Below are positions 45,985 to 57,116 of a DNA stretch of 64,000 nucleotides, one piece after another. A program made the position numbers and the translations under genes. Origin of the DNA: Elymus sibiricus (lineage: Eukaryota; Streptophyta; Magnoliopsida; Poales; Poaceae); contig CM077673.1 in assembly GCA_039707655.1 (NCBI GenBank), positions 8,628,001-8,692,000 of the forward strand, in the 5' to 3' direction. Numbering within the stretch: position 1 is the stretch's first letter; each line of letters opens with the position of its first letter. Below the pieces are notes generated by a model that did not search any database, had not been told where the DNA came from, and saw only the letters and a list, made by a program, of their open reading frames with translations.

Positions 45985-46280
45985 TTCTCTTAAGCGGAAC
46001 TTCCGCTCTTCCGAGCGGTAGTACCGCTCCAGCGGTACTACCGCCCTTAAGTGTCGCTTAACTTTTTTAAGCAGTAGTACCGCTTATTCTTTTTAAGCGA
46101 AAGTACCTGGCGGTACTGCCGCCCTCAGGGTCCGCGGCCTCTTTCGCATCCTCTTAGCTGCCGGTCTTCTGGGATTTCTGAGCGGAAGTACTGCTCCCTC
46201 CAGAGCGGTACTACTGCTTTGTTGTTCCAGGACGAGTGTAAGCGGAAGTACCGCTCCCTTGAGCGGTACTACCGCTTGTG
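45985..46280. repeat. Cluster of AGCGGTAGTACCGCT-type palindromes
   Basis: Within 300 bp about ten variants of GCGG(T/A)A(G/C)TACCGC occur, many pairing with a neighbour (for example GAGCGGTAGTACCGCT at 46013-46028 followed by AGCGGTACTACCGC). The cluster could fold into several hairpins. It lies in the long TGTAAGAGCAC unit. Confidence 0.85.
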
Positions 46281-47664
46281 TGTGGGCTGTGGGGGTAACG
46301 GTTGGATTTTCCCCCACCTATAAAAGGGGGTCTTCTTCCCCATTGCTCTCTAACTCTTCAGCTCGTGTTCTTCCCCCATTGTTGACCTTCTTCGAGCTTG
46401 CTAACTCTCAATCCCTCCAATGATTCTTGCTAGTTCTTGAGGGAAAAGAGAGAGGAGATCTAGATCCACATTTCCACCAATCACTTTCTCCTCTTTGTGA
46501 GGGGAACCCCTTGGATCTTGATCTTGGAGTTCTTCGTGTTCTTCTTTGTTCTTCCTCTCATTTTCCTCCCTAGCATTAGTTGCTTTGGTGGGATTTGGGA
46601 GAGAAGGACTTGGGCACTTCATGTGCCCTTGCCATTGCATTTGGTGCATAGGTTTGAGTTCTCCACGGTGATACGTGGAAGTGACAAGTTGAGAAGCTTA
46701 TTACTCTTGGGTGTTTGAGCACCCTAGAGCTTGTTCCTCTTGGGTGCCTTGGCGCCCTAGACGGCTTGTGTTGCCTCGGAGATCAATCATTGTGGTGCAA
46801 AGCTCTGGGCAAGCGTCGGGGTCTCCAATTAGGTTGTGGAGATTGCCCCGAGCATTTGAGGTCACCTCGAAGCCACAGTCCGTTGTGGTGAAGCTTCGTG
46901 GTGTCGTTGGGAGCCTCCAATTAAGTTGTGGAGATTGCCCCAACCTAGTTTGTACGGGTTCGGTGACCGCCCTCAAGGGTCCCTTAGTGGAATCACGGCA
47001 TCTTGCATTGTGCGAGGGTGTGAGGAGATTACGGTGACCTTAGTGGCATCTTGGGGAGTATTGTGCCTCCACACCGCTCCGAACGGAGATTAGCATCCGC
47101 AAGGGTGTGAACTTCGGGATACATCGTCGTCTCCGCGTGCCTCGGTTATCTCTTACCCGAGCCCTTTACTTATGCACTTTACTTTGTGATAGCCATATTG
47201 TTTCATGCTTTATATCTTTCTATCACTTAGTTGTTTATCTTGCTTAGCATAAGTTGTTGGTGCACATAGGTGAGCCTAGTTGTTTTAGGTTTTGTGCTTG
47301 ACTTATTAAACGTTAGTTTTATTCTGCATTTGTTCAAGCCTAAACCGTAATTATTTTAAAGCGCCTATTCACCCCCCTCTAGGCGACATCCACGTCCTTT
47401 CAGCGATGTTGGTTTTGATTCAACTACATGCGTGAACATGTGCCAAGTCAAGCCACTTGAAACATTCAGAGGAGGATACCATATCATCATACCGCATCAC
47501 AATCATTTTAATGCATGTTGACACCCAAGATAAATCATTATCCACTCGTAGCTACTTAAGCATGGTATGAACAACTATAATCTCTAATGGTCATTGCAAA
47601 CATGTTTGATCATAATGAGCTGAATCAAGGGATACTAGGTTAAACATATTTACAAAAACAAAAA

Positions 47665-49230
47665 TGCTACTTCTTGAGCTTGCGTTGGTTTTCCCTTGAA
47701 GAGGAAAGGGTGATGCAGCAAAGTAGATAAGTATTTCCCTCAGTTGTTGAGAACCAAGGTATCAATCCAGTAGGAGATACAAGCAAGTCCCCAATATTCG
47801 CACCTACACAAACAATCAAACTCTTGCACCCAACGCTATAAAGGGGTTGTCAATCCCTTCACGGTTATTTACAAGGATGAGATCTGATAGAGATAGATAT
47901 AAAAGATTGCTAAAATGAAAAGTAAAACAAAAGTAAAAATATTGCAGCAAAGTATTTTTGGTATTTTTGGTTTATAGATCTGAAAATATAATATGGAAAA
48001 TAGACCCGGGGGCCATAGGTTACACTAGAGGCTTCTCTCATGAAGGAAAGTAATACGGTGGGTGAACAAATTACTGTCGAGCAATTGATAGAAAAGCGCA
48101 TAGTTATGACGATATCCAAGGCAATGATTATGCATATAGGCATCACGTCCGTGTCAAGTAGACCGAAACGATTCTGCATCTACTACTATTACTCCACACA
48201 TTGACCGACTCCTGCCTGCATCTAGAGTATTAAGTTCATGAAGAACAGAGTAACGCATTAGGTAAGATGACATGATGTAGAGGGATAAACTCAAGCAATA
48301 TGATGAAAACCCCATCTTTTTATCCTTGATGGCAACAATACAAATACGTGCCTCGCTACCCCTACTTTGTCACTGGGTGAGGACACCGCAAGATTGAACC
48401 CAAAACTAAGCACTTCTCCCATTGCAAGAATTACCAATCTAGTTGGCCAAACCAAACCAATAACTCGAAGAGACTTGCAAAGATATGAAATCATGCATAT
48501 AAGAATTCAGAGAAGATTCAAATAATATTCATAGATAATCTGATCATAAACCCACAATTCATCGGATCTCGACAAACACACCGCAAAAGAGTATTACATC
48601 GGATAGATCTCCATGAAGATCATGAAGAACATGGTATTGAAGAACAAAGAGAGAGAAGAAGCCATCTAGCTACTAGCTATGGACCCAAAGGTCTGAGGTG
48701 AACTACTCACGCATCATCGGAGGGGCAATGGAGTTGATGTAGATGCTCTCCGTGATCAAATCCCCCTTCGGCAGATTACCGGAAAAGGCTCCAAGATGGG
48801 ATCTCACGGGAACAGAGGCTTCCGGCGGCGGAAAAGTATTTCCGTGGCTCTTTTTGGTATTGGGGGGATATTTGGGAATTTATAGGCCGAAGAATAGGGT
48901 TAGAGGACCTGCAGGGGGGGCACAAGCCAGGGGGCGCCCCCCCCTAGGGCGCGCCCTGCAGGCTTGTCGCCTCCCGGCAAGTCTGGTAGGTTTCTTCTGG
49001 TCCAAGAAAAATCATCCCGAATATTTTATTCCGTTTGGACTCCGTTTAATATTCCTTATCTGCAATACTCAAAAACAAGGAAAAAAACAGAAACTGGCAC
49101 TGGGCACTAGGTTAATAGGTTAGTCCCAAAAATAATATAAAATAGCATATTAATGCATATAAAACAGCCAAAACAGATAATATAATAGCATGGAACAATC
49201 AAAAATTATAGATACGATGGAGACGTATCA
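47665..49230 (-). mobile_element. 3' LTR of the nested element
   Basis: Plus strand TGCTACTTCTTGAGCTTGCG...GGAGACGTATCA. The mid-part contains the GC-rich GGGGGCGCCCCCCCCTAGGG palindromic segment near 48935. Confidence 0.9.
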
Positions 49231-51990
49231 AGCATCCCCAAGCTTAATTCCTGCTCGTCCTCGAGTAGGTAAATGATAAAAACAGAATTTTTGATGTGGA
49301 ATGCTACCTAACATATTTGTCCATGTAATATTCTTTATTGTGGCATGAATATTCAGATCTGCAAGATTCAAAACAAAAGTTTAATATTGACATAAAAACA
49401 ATAATACTTCAAGCATACTAACAAGGCAACTGTCTCCTTTCGAAATAACATGGCCTCAGAAAGCAATCCCTACAAAATCATATGGTCTGGCTATGCTCCA
49501 TCTTCCCCACACAAAGTATTTAAATCATGCACAACCCCGATGACAAGTCAAGCAATTGTTTCACACGTTTTATGTTCTCAAACCTTTTCAACTCTTACGC
49601 AATACATGAGCGTGAGCCATGGATATAGCACTATAGGTGGAATAGAATATGGTGGAGGTTGTGAGGAAAAGGAAAAGATAGTCTCACATCAGCTAGGCGT
49701 ATCAACGGGCTATGGAGATGCCCATCAATAGATATCAATGTGAGTGGGTAGGGATTGCCATGCAACGGATGCACTAGAGCTATAAGTGTATGAAAGCTCA
49801 AAAAGAAACTAAGTGGTTGTGCATAATGATGAAAAAATTCCACTAGTTATATGAAAGTGACAAAATAGGAGACTCTCTATCATGAAGATCATGGTGCTAC
49901 CTTGAAGCACAAGTGTGGAAAAAAGATAGTAGCATTGTCCCTTCTCTCTTTCTCTCATTTTTTTTGGTGGGCATCTTTGGCCTCTTTTTTTTTATTTGGG
50001 CTTCATTGGCCTCTTTTATTATTTGTAAAGTCCGGAAACTCATCCCAACTTGTGAGGGAGTCATAGCTTCCATCATCCTTTTCTCTCACGGGACAATGCT
50101 CTGATAATGAAGATCATCACACTTTTATTTACTTACAACTCAAGAATTACAACTCGATACCTAGAACAAAATATGACTCTATATGAATGCTTCCGGTGGT
50201 GTACCGGGATGTGCAACGATCTAGCCTAGCAAATGACATCAAAAAACGGACAAGCCATGAAAACATCATGCTAGCTATCTTACGATCATGCAAAGCAATA
50301 TGAAAATGATGGTGCATGTCATGAAAAACGGAACGGTGGGAGTTGCATGGCAATATATCTCGGAATGGCTATGGAAATGCCATAATAGGTAGGTATGGTG
50401 GCTGTTTTGAGGAAGGGTATATGGTGGGTTTAATGCACCGGCGAAAATTTCGCGGTACTAGAGAGGCTAGCAAAGGTGGAAGGGTGAGAGTGTGTATAAT
50501 CCATGGACTCAACATTAGTCATAAAGAACTCACATACTTATTGCAAAAGTCTATTAGTTATCGAAGCAAAGTATTAGACGCATGCTCCTAGGGGATAGGT
50601 TGGTAGGAGTTAACCATCGCGCGCTCCCGACCCTCACACAAAGGATGACAATCATTAAACAAATCATGCTCCGACTTCGTTACATAACGGTTCACCATAC
50701 GTGCATGCTACGGGAATCACAAACTTTAACACAAGTATTTCTACCAATCCACAATTACTCACTAGCATGACTCTCATATCACCATCTTTATATCTCAAAA
50801 CTATATGCAAGGAATCAAACTTCTCATAGTATTCAATGCACTTTATATGAAAGTTTTTATTATATCCCTCTTGGATGCCCATTATATTAGGACTAAATTC
50901 ATAACCTAAACCAATTACCATGCTGTTTAAAGAATTTCAAAATAATATAAGTGAGGTACGAGAGTTCAATTATTTCTATAAAATAAAACACCACCGTGCT
51001 CTAAAAAGATATAAATGAGGCACTAGAGCAACATTGCCTAGCTCAAAAGATATAAGTGAAGCACATTGAGTATTCTAATAAATTCACGATTAATGCATGT
51101 CCCCCTCAAAATATGTGTGCAGCAAGGATGAGTGTGGCAAAATAAAAAGCAAAGACTCATATCATACAAGACGCTCCAAGCAAAACACATATCATGTGGT
51201 GAATAAAAATATAGCCTCAAGTAAATTTACCGATGGATTGAAGACGAAAGAGGGGATGCCTTCCGGGGCATCCCCAAACTTAGGCTCTTTAGTATCCTTG
51301 AATATGGCTTGGTGTGCCTTGGGCATCCCCAAGCTTAGGCTTTTGCCACTCCTTATTCCATAGTCCATCAAATCTTTACCCAAAACTTGAAAACTTCACA
51401 ACACAAAACTCAACAGAAAACTCGTGAGATCCGTTAGTATAAGAAAAATAAATCACCACTTTAGGTACTGTTGTGAACTCATTCTTTATTTATATTGGTG
51501 TAATATATACTGTATTCCAACTTCTCCATGGTTCATACCCCCCGATACAACCCATAGATACATCAAAATAAGCAAACAACACAAACAAAACAGAATCTGT
51601 CTAAAACAGAACAGTCTGTAGCAATCTATAGACTTCGAATACTTCTGTAACTCCACAAATTCTGAAAAATTAGGAAAATCAGGAAAATTTGTATATCAAT
51701 CTTGTGTAACAATTTCAGACTCATTCGACGCTCTGATGAATTTATAAAATTCCTGGACTGAGCGCAAAAGTTTCTGTTTTTCAGCAAAATCAAATCACAA
51801 TCACCGTAGACCATCCCAAAGGTCTTACTTGGCTCAAACACTAATTAAAACAAGAAAACACAATTACTACAGAGTTAATAATGTGTAAATAACTCAAAAA
51901 CAGAAGCAAAGACAAAAGCATAAAAATAAAATTGGGTTGCCTCCCAACAAGCGCTATTGTTTAACGCCCCTAGCTAGGCATAACGCAATA
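49231..51990 (-). mobile_element. Non-coding interior of the nested element
   Basis: AT-rich sequence without protein signatures. Near 51250-51340 two PPT-like GGGGATGCC...GGCATCCCC motifs recur, as in the element at 1-3464. Confidence 0.6.
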
Positions 51991-51993
51991 GAT

Positions 51994-52560
51994 CTAAGTA
52001 TTGTCATAATAGTAAGGGAGATCATCCATGCTCATATCATACTCCCTTCTTTCAGCGGCAAGTTTCCTTTGTGGCAAGCAAAAATAATCAAAAGGGCTAA
52101 ATTTAATAGGATAAGGATCCTTGAGATTAAGTGCGGGAGGGATAGGTTCCTCCTTCGGCCCCCTATAATGTATAATCAATTCATCATTGTAAGCTTTCCT
52201 TTGGTGGAAAGTCATAAGTCTATCTCTTAATATGAACAATAATCCGTTGTTCTGTATAGCAAAATTATCATTGAGTTCAGAAATCTTATCAACCAAAACC
52301 TCGATAGGAACGTTTTTTGTCAAATTTTCATTATAAGCAACATAATCCGGAGATTGCAATCTCATTATTTCTTCTTGATTAAAAAGGATCTCCTCTATGG
52401 GGGGACATCCACCATTAATTTTATAATGAGCAAAAATTTCGCTAGCCTCTTTCATGATGAATCTAAACTCGTGGGCTAGAAATATAGTGGCGGTACGCTT
52501 AACGGAAGAATGCTGAATATTAGAAAACTCTAGAAAAATTCTTTGTATGCACGGATGCAT
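51994..52560 (-). CDS. Unknown ORF of the nested retroelement
   Basis: An open frame of 188 residues, MHPCIQRIFLEFSNIQ... to ...SMDDLPYYYDNT. It contains TIFLAHEFRFIMKEASEIFA, FNQEEIMRLQSPDYVAYNEN and PQRKLAAERREYDM. I recognise it only as an ORF that recurs in Triticeae gypsy-type elements lacking pol; it has no catalytic motifs I can name. Position just inside the PBS end fits a gag-position protein. Upstream frame may extend: the sequence before Met is open for only a short way. Expression and role unknown. Confidence 0.5.
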   Translation of the reverse strand: MHPCIQRIFLEFSNIQHSSVKRTATIFLAHEFRFIMKEASEIFAHYKINGGCPPIEEILFNQEEIMRLQSPDYVAYNENLTKNVPIEVLVDKISELNDNFAIQNNGLLFILRDRLMTFHQRKAYNDELIIHYRGPKEEPIPPALNLKDPYPIKFSPFDYFCLPQRKLAAERREYDMSMDDLPYYYDNT

Positions 52561-53050
52561 ATGAACAAATTGTCTCTCAAGTTCAATTATTAACAGTGTT
52601 ATTGCGTCCGCAAGACTATTAGTTTTATTGAGAATAGAACCTCCTAAGGTAGGTAGCGTACCAGCACACGTAAAGAAATCTTGAATAACACCTTTTCCAA
52701 TAATATTACCGCTACCTATGCGAATCTTTTTTGTATGTGTGATAGTAGGTTCTTCATGAGGGTCGTTATTAACAAAGTCATCAAAATTCCCCTAAAGATT
52801 ATTACTATCCTTTTCAATGAAAACCTCCCCAGATTCAGACATGGTGGCAACGAATCGATCTAGCACACAAGCAAACAAAGAGCAAACGAAAAGACGAACG
52901 GAAGAAGGGCGAATAAAAAGGCAAATCTTTTTGGTTTTTTCTGAAAATCATTTTCGAAGTGGGGGAGAGGAAAATGAGAGGCAAATGGCAAATAATGTCA
53001 ATACAAGAGATGAGTTTGTGATGGGTACTTGGTAGGCTTGATGTAGATCT

Positions 53051-53070
53051 CCCCGGCAACGGCGCCAGAA
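53051..53070 (-). promoter_or_regulatory. Primer binding site (tRNA-Asp type) of the nested element
   Basis: Minus strand TGGCGCCGTTGCCGGGGA, complementary to the 3' end of tRNA-Asp, lies about 10 bases from the LTR end at 53079. Confidence 0.8.
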
Positions 53071-53078
53071 ATCCTTCT

Positions 53079-54653
53079 TGCTACTTCTTGAGCTTGCGTT
53101 GGTTTTCCCTTGAAGAGGAAAGGGTGATGCAGCAAAGTAGATAAGTATTTCCCTCAGTTGTTGAGAACCAAGGTATCAATCCAGTAGGAGATACAAGCAA
53201 GTCCCCAATCTTCGCACCTACACAAACAATCAAACTCTTGCACCCAACGCTATAAAGGGGTTGTCAATCCCTTCACGCTTATTTGCAAGGATGAGATCTG
53301 ATAGAGATAAATATAAAAGATTGCTAAAACAAAAAGTAAAAAGATTGCAGCAAAGTATTTTTGGTATTTTTGGTTTATAGATCTGAAAATATAATATGGA
53401 AAATAGACCCGGGGGCCATAGGTTTCACTAGAGGCTTCTCTCATGAAGGAAAGTAATACGGTGGGTGAACAAATTACTGTCGAGCAATTGATAGAAAAGC
53501 GCATAGTTATGACGATATCCAAGGCAATGATTATGCATATAGGCATCACGTCCGTGTCAAGTAGACCAAAACGATTCTGCATCTACTACTATTACTCCAC
53601 ACATCGACCGACTCCTGCCTGCATCTAGAGTATTAAGTTCATGAAGAATAGAGTAACGCATTAGGTAAGATGACATGATGTAGAGGGATAAACTCAAGCA
53701 ATATGATGAAAACCCCATCTTTTTATCCTTGATGGCAACAATACAATTACGTGCCTCGCTACCCCTACTTTGTCATTGGGTGAGGACACCGCAAGATTGA
53801 ACCCAAAACTAAGCACTTCTCCCATTGCAAGAATTACCAATCTAGTTGGCCAAACCAAACCAATAACTCGAAGACACTTGCAAAGATATGAAATCATGCA
53901 TATAAGAATTCAGAGAAGATTCAAATAATATTCATAGATAATCTGAACATAAACCCACAATTCATTGGATCTCGACAAACACACCGCAAAAGAGTATTAC
54001 ATCGGATAGATCTCCATGAAGATCATGAAGAACATGGTATTGAAGAACAAAGAGAGAGAAGAAGCCATCTAGCTACTAGCTATGGACCCGAAGGTCTGAG
54101 GTGAACTACTCACGCATCATCGGAGGGGCAATGGAGTTGATGTAGATGCCCTCCGTGATCGAATCCCCCTCCGGCAGATTACCGGAAAAGGCTCCAAGAT
54201 GGGATCTCACGGGAACAGAGGCTTCCGGCGGCGGAAAAGTATTTTCGTGGCTCTTTTTGGTATTGGGGGAATATTTGGGAATTTATAGGCCGAAGAATAG
54301 GGTTAGAGGACCTGCAGGGGGGCCACAAGCCAGGGGGCGCCCCCCCCTAGGGCGCGCCCTGCAGGCTTGTCGCCTCCCGGCAGGTCTCCTTCCTTCATCT
54401 CCAAGTCTGGTAGGTTTCTTCTGGTCCAAGAAAAATCATCCCGAAGATTTTATTCCGTTTGTACTCCGTTTAATATTCCTTATCTGCAATACTCAAAAAC
54501 AAGGAAAAAAACAGAAACTGGCACTAGGCACTAGGTTAATAGGTTAGTGCCAAAAATAATATAAATAGCATATTAATGCATATAAAACATCCAAAACAGA
54601 TAATATAATAGCATGGAAGAAACAAAAATTATAGATACGTTGGAGACGTATCA
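53079..54653 (-). mobile_element. 5' LTR of the nested element
   Basis: Matches 47665-49230 throughout; has an extra segment GGTCTCCTTCCTTCATCTCC near 54382. Confidence 0.9.
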
Positions 54654-55309
54654 AAAAAAAGTTGAGTTCATACCCGCTTTTCTCTGCCACAGTCAATTCA
54701 TCAAATGTCGTCATTATTTCCTTTCACTCTCACGACCGAATGATAAGAAGATAATAATAGTGCAAGAGTGTCGTGGACTAAGCTGGAATCTGCAACATTT
54801 TATTCAAGAGGAGAAGACAAAGTAATATGGGCTCTGTGTTGGATAAACAATAATGCAGATGAGAACCACTCAACGATTTCATTGTGGTCTTCTCCTCGGT
54901 ACGACTCAAGTAAACATAAAATAATTTCAGAGAAACACACTGAAATATTTTTGGAGTTTTTGGTTTTTCTTGCAGAAAGCAAATTAAAGAGGAAAGACAA
55001 AAACGAGAAAAACTATTTACATGGGAAAGCTCCCAACAAGTAAAGGAAGAAGCGAGAAATTTTTTTGGGTTTTATTTTGATGCAATAATTAAACTAAGCT
55101 AGAAAGAAAAACTAAAAAGAAGTAGGAAATATTTTTGGGTTTTTTCAAAGTTTTTCAAACACACAAGAAGGCGAGAAAACAAATCAAGCATGGATAATGC
55201 AATGAAAAAGTGTGAACACCGACAACTGGAATGAAATGTGTGAACATGAATGTAACGTCGGTGGAAATACGTACTCCCCCAAGCTTAGGCTTTTGGCCTA
55301 GCTTGGTAA

Positions 55310-56385
55310 TCACCATCCGTAGTAGCCGTACGGTCCCAAGTCGTAGTGAGGCGGAGGCGGCACCTGAGCATCCCACCCCTGGGGCTCTTCCTCAATGGCT
55401 GCTAGGTTGTTTCGGTAAGCTATAATGTCATCTGGCATAATCCTGTATCCGTTCCTGGCAATATGATCAAACAAAGCAGGTGCAGGCAACGGAATAACAT
55501 CACGTGTTTCCTTGCTAAATACTAGGTTATAATGAATGTCACGTGGAGAGTCAGTTACATCAAGGAATTGGTGAGCCTGCAGTGTCTTATGATCAAGGTA
55601 AACTCGGGATAAGAGATAATCATGTGGGCAAAATGGGATTCTAAAGTGGTCCGCTAAACGAGTAGCATAAATACCACCATGTATCTTTCCCTTAGTTTTG
55701 TTAAGATGTAAGCGTCGAGCAATAATAGCTCCCATACTAAAGGTGTGATCGTCATAAAGTGCACGACGTAAAATAGCAAGGTCAGGAGCACTGAGTGCGC
55801 CGACCTTCTCCCTAGCGGTTTAACACTTAGTGATGACCAAAGCGAAATAATGTACTGAGGGAAACTGCAAACTAGTAGCAGTGGCGCTCGACACGCCTCT
55901 ATCCTCACCCACGGTTAATGCGAGGAGAAAATCCTCAAACTCAGATGGCCTAGGTTCTCTCAAGTCCCCATCAGAAGGAATCAAGCATATATTACAGAAG
56001 TCGGTCAGCGACATTCTGTAAGTTTCAGCGTAAAGATTAAACTGCACTTCAGGAGGATTGTTTCTTCCTAGATAATTAAAGCTTTGCACAAAGGAATTTG
56101 TAAGGATGTGATATTGGTCACACTTAGCTGCGAGGAACTCGGTTAACTCGGCGTTTGCGACGAACTGAGCGAACTCTTAATGGAACCCGGCCTCCTCCAT
56201 GAAGGCATCATGCGGACATTCACTCGGCCGCACCTCCACCTTTCTTGGGGTGTGAAGGTCATTGTCCGATGATTCCCCAATGACTCCCTTGGCATTTTTC
56301 TTGGAGTAAAACTTCCTAAAGATTTGCATTTTATTCCTATAAAAATTCTGGAAAAAAAATTAGTCCACAAAAATTTTGTCAACAA
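55310..56385 (-). pseudogene. Athila-like second ORF ('putative plant transposon protein' type)
   Basis: Minus-strand frames at 56385-56143, 56089-55820 and 55735-55310 join as one protein. Parts include VQFNLYAETYRMSLTDFCNI, EFEDFLLALT, then ARRLHLNKTKGKIHGGIYAT and ending in PPHYDLGPYGYYGW. Stops at about 56173-56175 and 55820 and a frame change near 55780 break it. It resembles the conserved ORF of unknown function found in the downstream part of Athila-lineage elements. It lies between the protease remnant and the 3' end, where Athila elements carry extra ORFs. Confidence 0.55.
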
Positions 56386-57116
56386 AACTTTGTAAGATTG
56401 TTAACAACTACTCCTAAGCATGCATAGAGGCCATATTGAGCATTCAAACTACTTAGAACTCTAAGAATTCAACATGCAAGCTCATCTACAACAGCACCAA
56501 GAGTAGCTAATTACTCTAAAAATAACCCACTAAAACAAAAACTAATTGGAGCAATGGAGGAGTCACATACCAAGTAGCAATCCCTCCAAACAGTTTTGGA
56601 AACGGAGCTTCGAGCAAAGAGATCGAAATCCGCGGGTTTGAGAGCAAGAACACGAACATGGTGGCTGTGATGATTTTTTGTTGGAGGTAGGTGGTGATGC
56701 GGGCTAAAGAGATAAGTGAGGGGGCCCACGTGGGGGCCACAACCCACCAGGGCGCGCCTGGGCGTGCTGGCGTGCCCTGGTGTCTTGTCGGCACCAGGTG
56801 CACCCCCTTCTGGTGTTATTTGCACCAAAAATTCATAAATATTCGTAAAAAAATCGTGTTAAATTTTCAGGGCATTCTGAGAATTTTTATTTTTGGGTCA
56901 TTTTTTTAATGCACGGAGAAAACAGAAAACGGGATAAGCATGGCATTCTATTTTATTTAACTAACTAAAATAGAAAATAAAAGGTGGGAGCAGAGAATTG
57001 TGCTTACTAGATTCCTCAACTTCATGCCTCTCAAAAATGATCCATTAATAAGGTTGATCAAGTCTTATTAACAACCACTTCCGATTAGCATGAAACCGAA
57101 GAACTTTCGTAAAATA

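Larger units (their letters stand above)
42869..47402 (+). mobile_element. Inserted repeat unit with two TGTAAGAGCAC...copies, one truncated
   Basis: A sequence starting TGTAAGAGCACATTTATCC occurs at 42869 (matching for about 1.1 kb to 43970) and again at 44765, where it continues to ...CACGTCCTTTCA at 47402 (2638 bp). TG...CA ends suggest an LTR or LTR-like unit. Flanks GCTAT (42864-42868) and GCGAT (47403-47407) agree at four of five bases and may be a decayed target duplication. Between the two copies lies a LINE fragment. The first copy was thus truncated and the internal region, if any, lost. No coding region is recognised inside the long copy. Confidence 0.6.
47665..54653 (-). mobile_element. 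Nested gypsy-type retrotransposon, complete (7.0 kb), non-autonomous
   Basis: LTRs at 47665-49230 (1566 bp) and 53079-54653 (1575 bp) in minus orientation, flanked by AAAAA on both sides (47660-47664, 54654-54658). PBS is at 53051-53070; on the minus strand the PPT AAGCTTGGGGATGCT adjoins the LTR at 49231-49250. The interior encodes only one moderately long frame (51994-52560) and no polymerase. Sequence features match the element at 1-4985, in opposite orientation. The LTRs differ by an indel of about 21 bp near 54380 and scattered substitutions. Confidence 0.9.
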
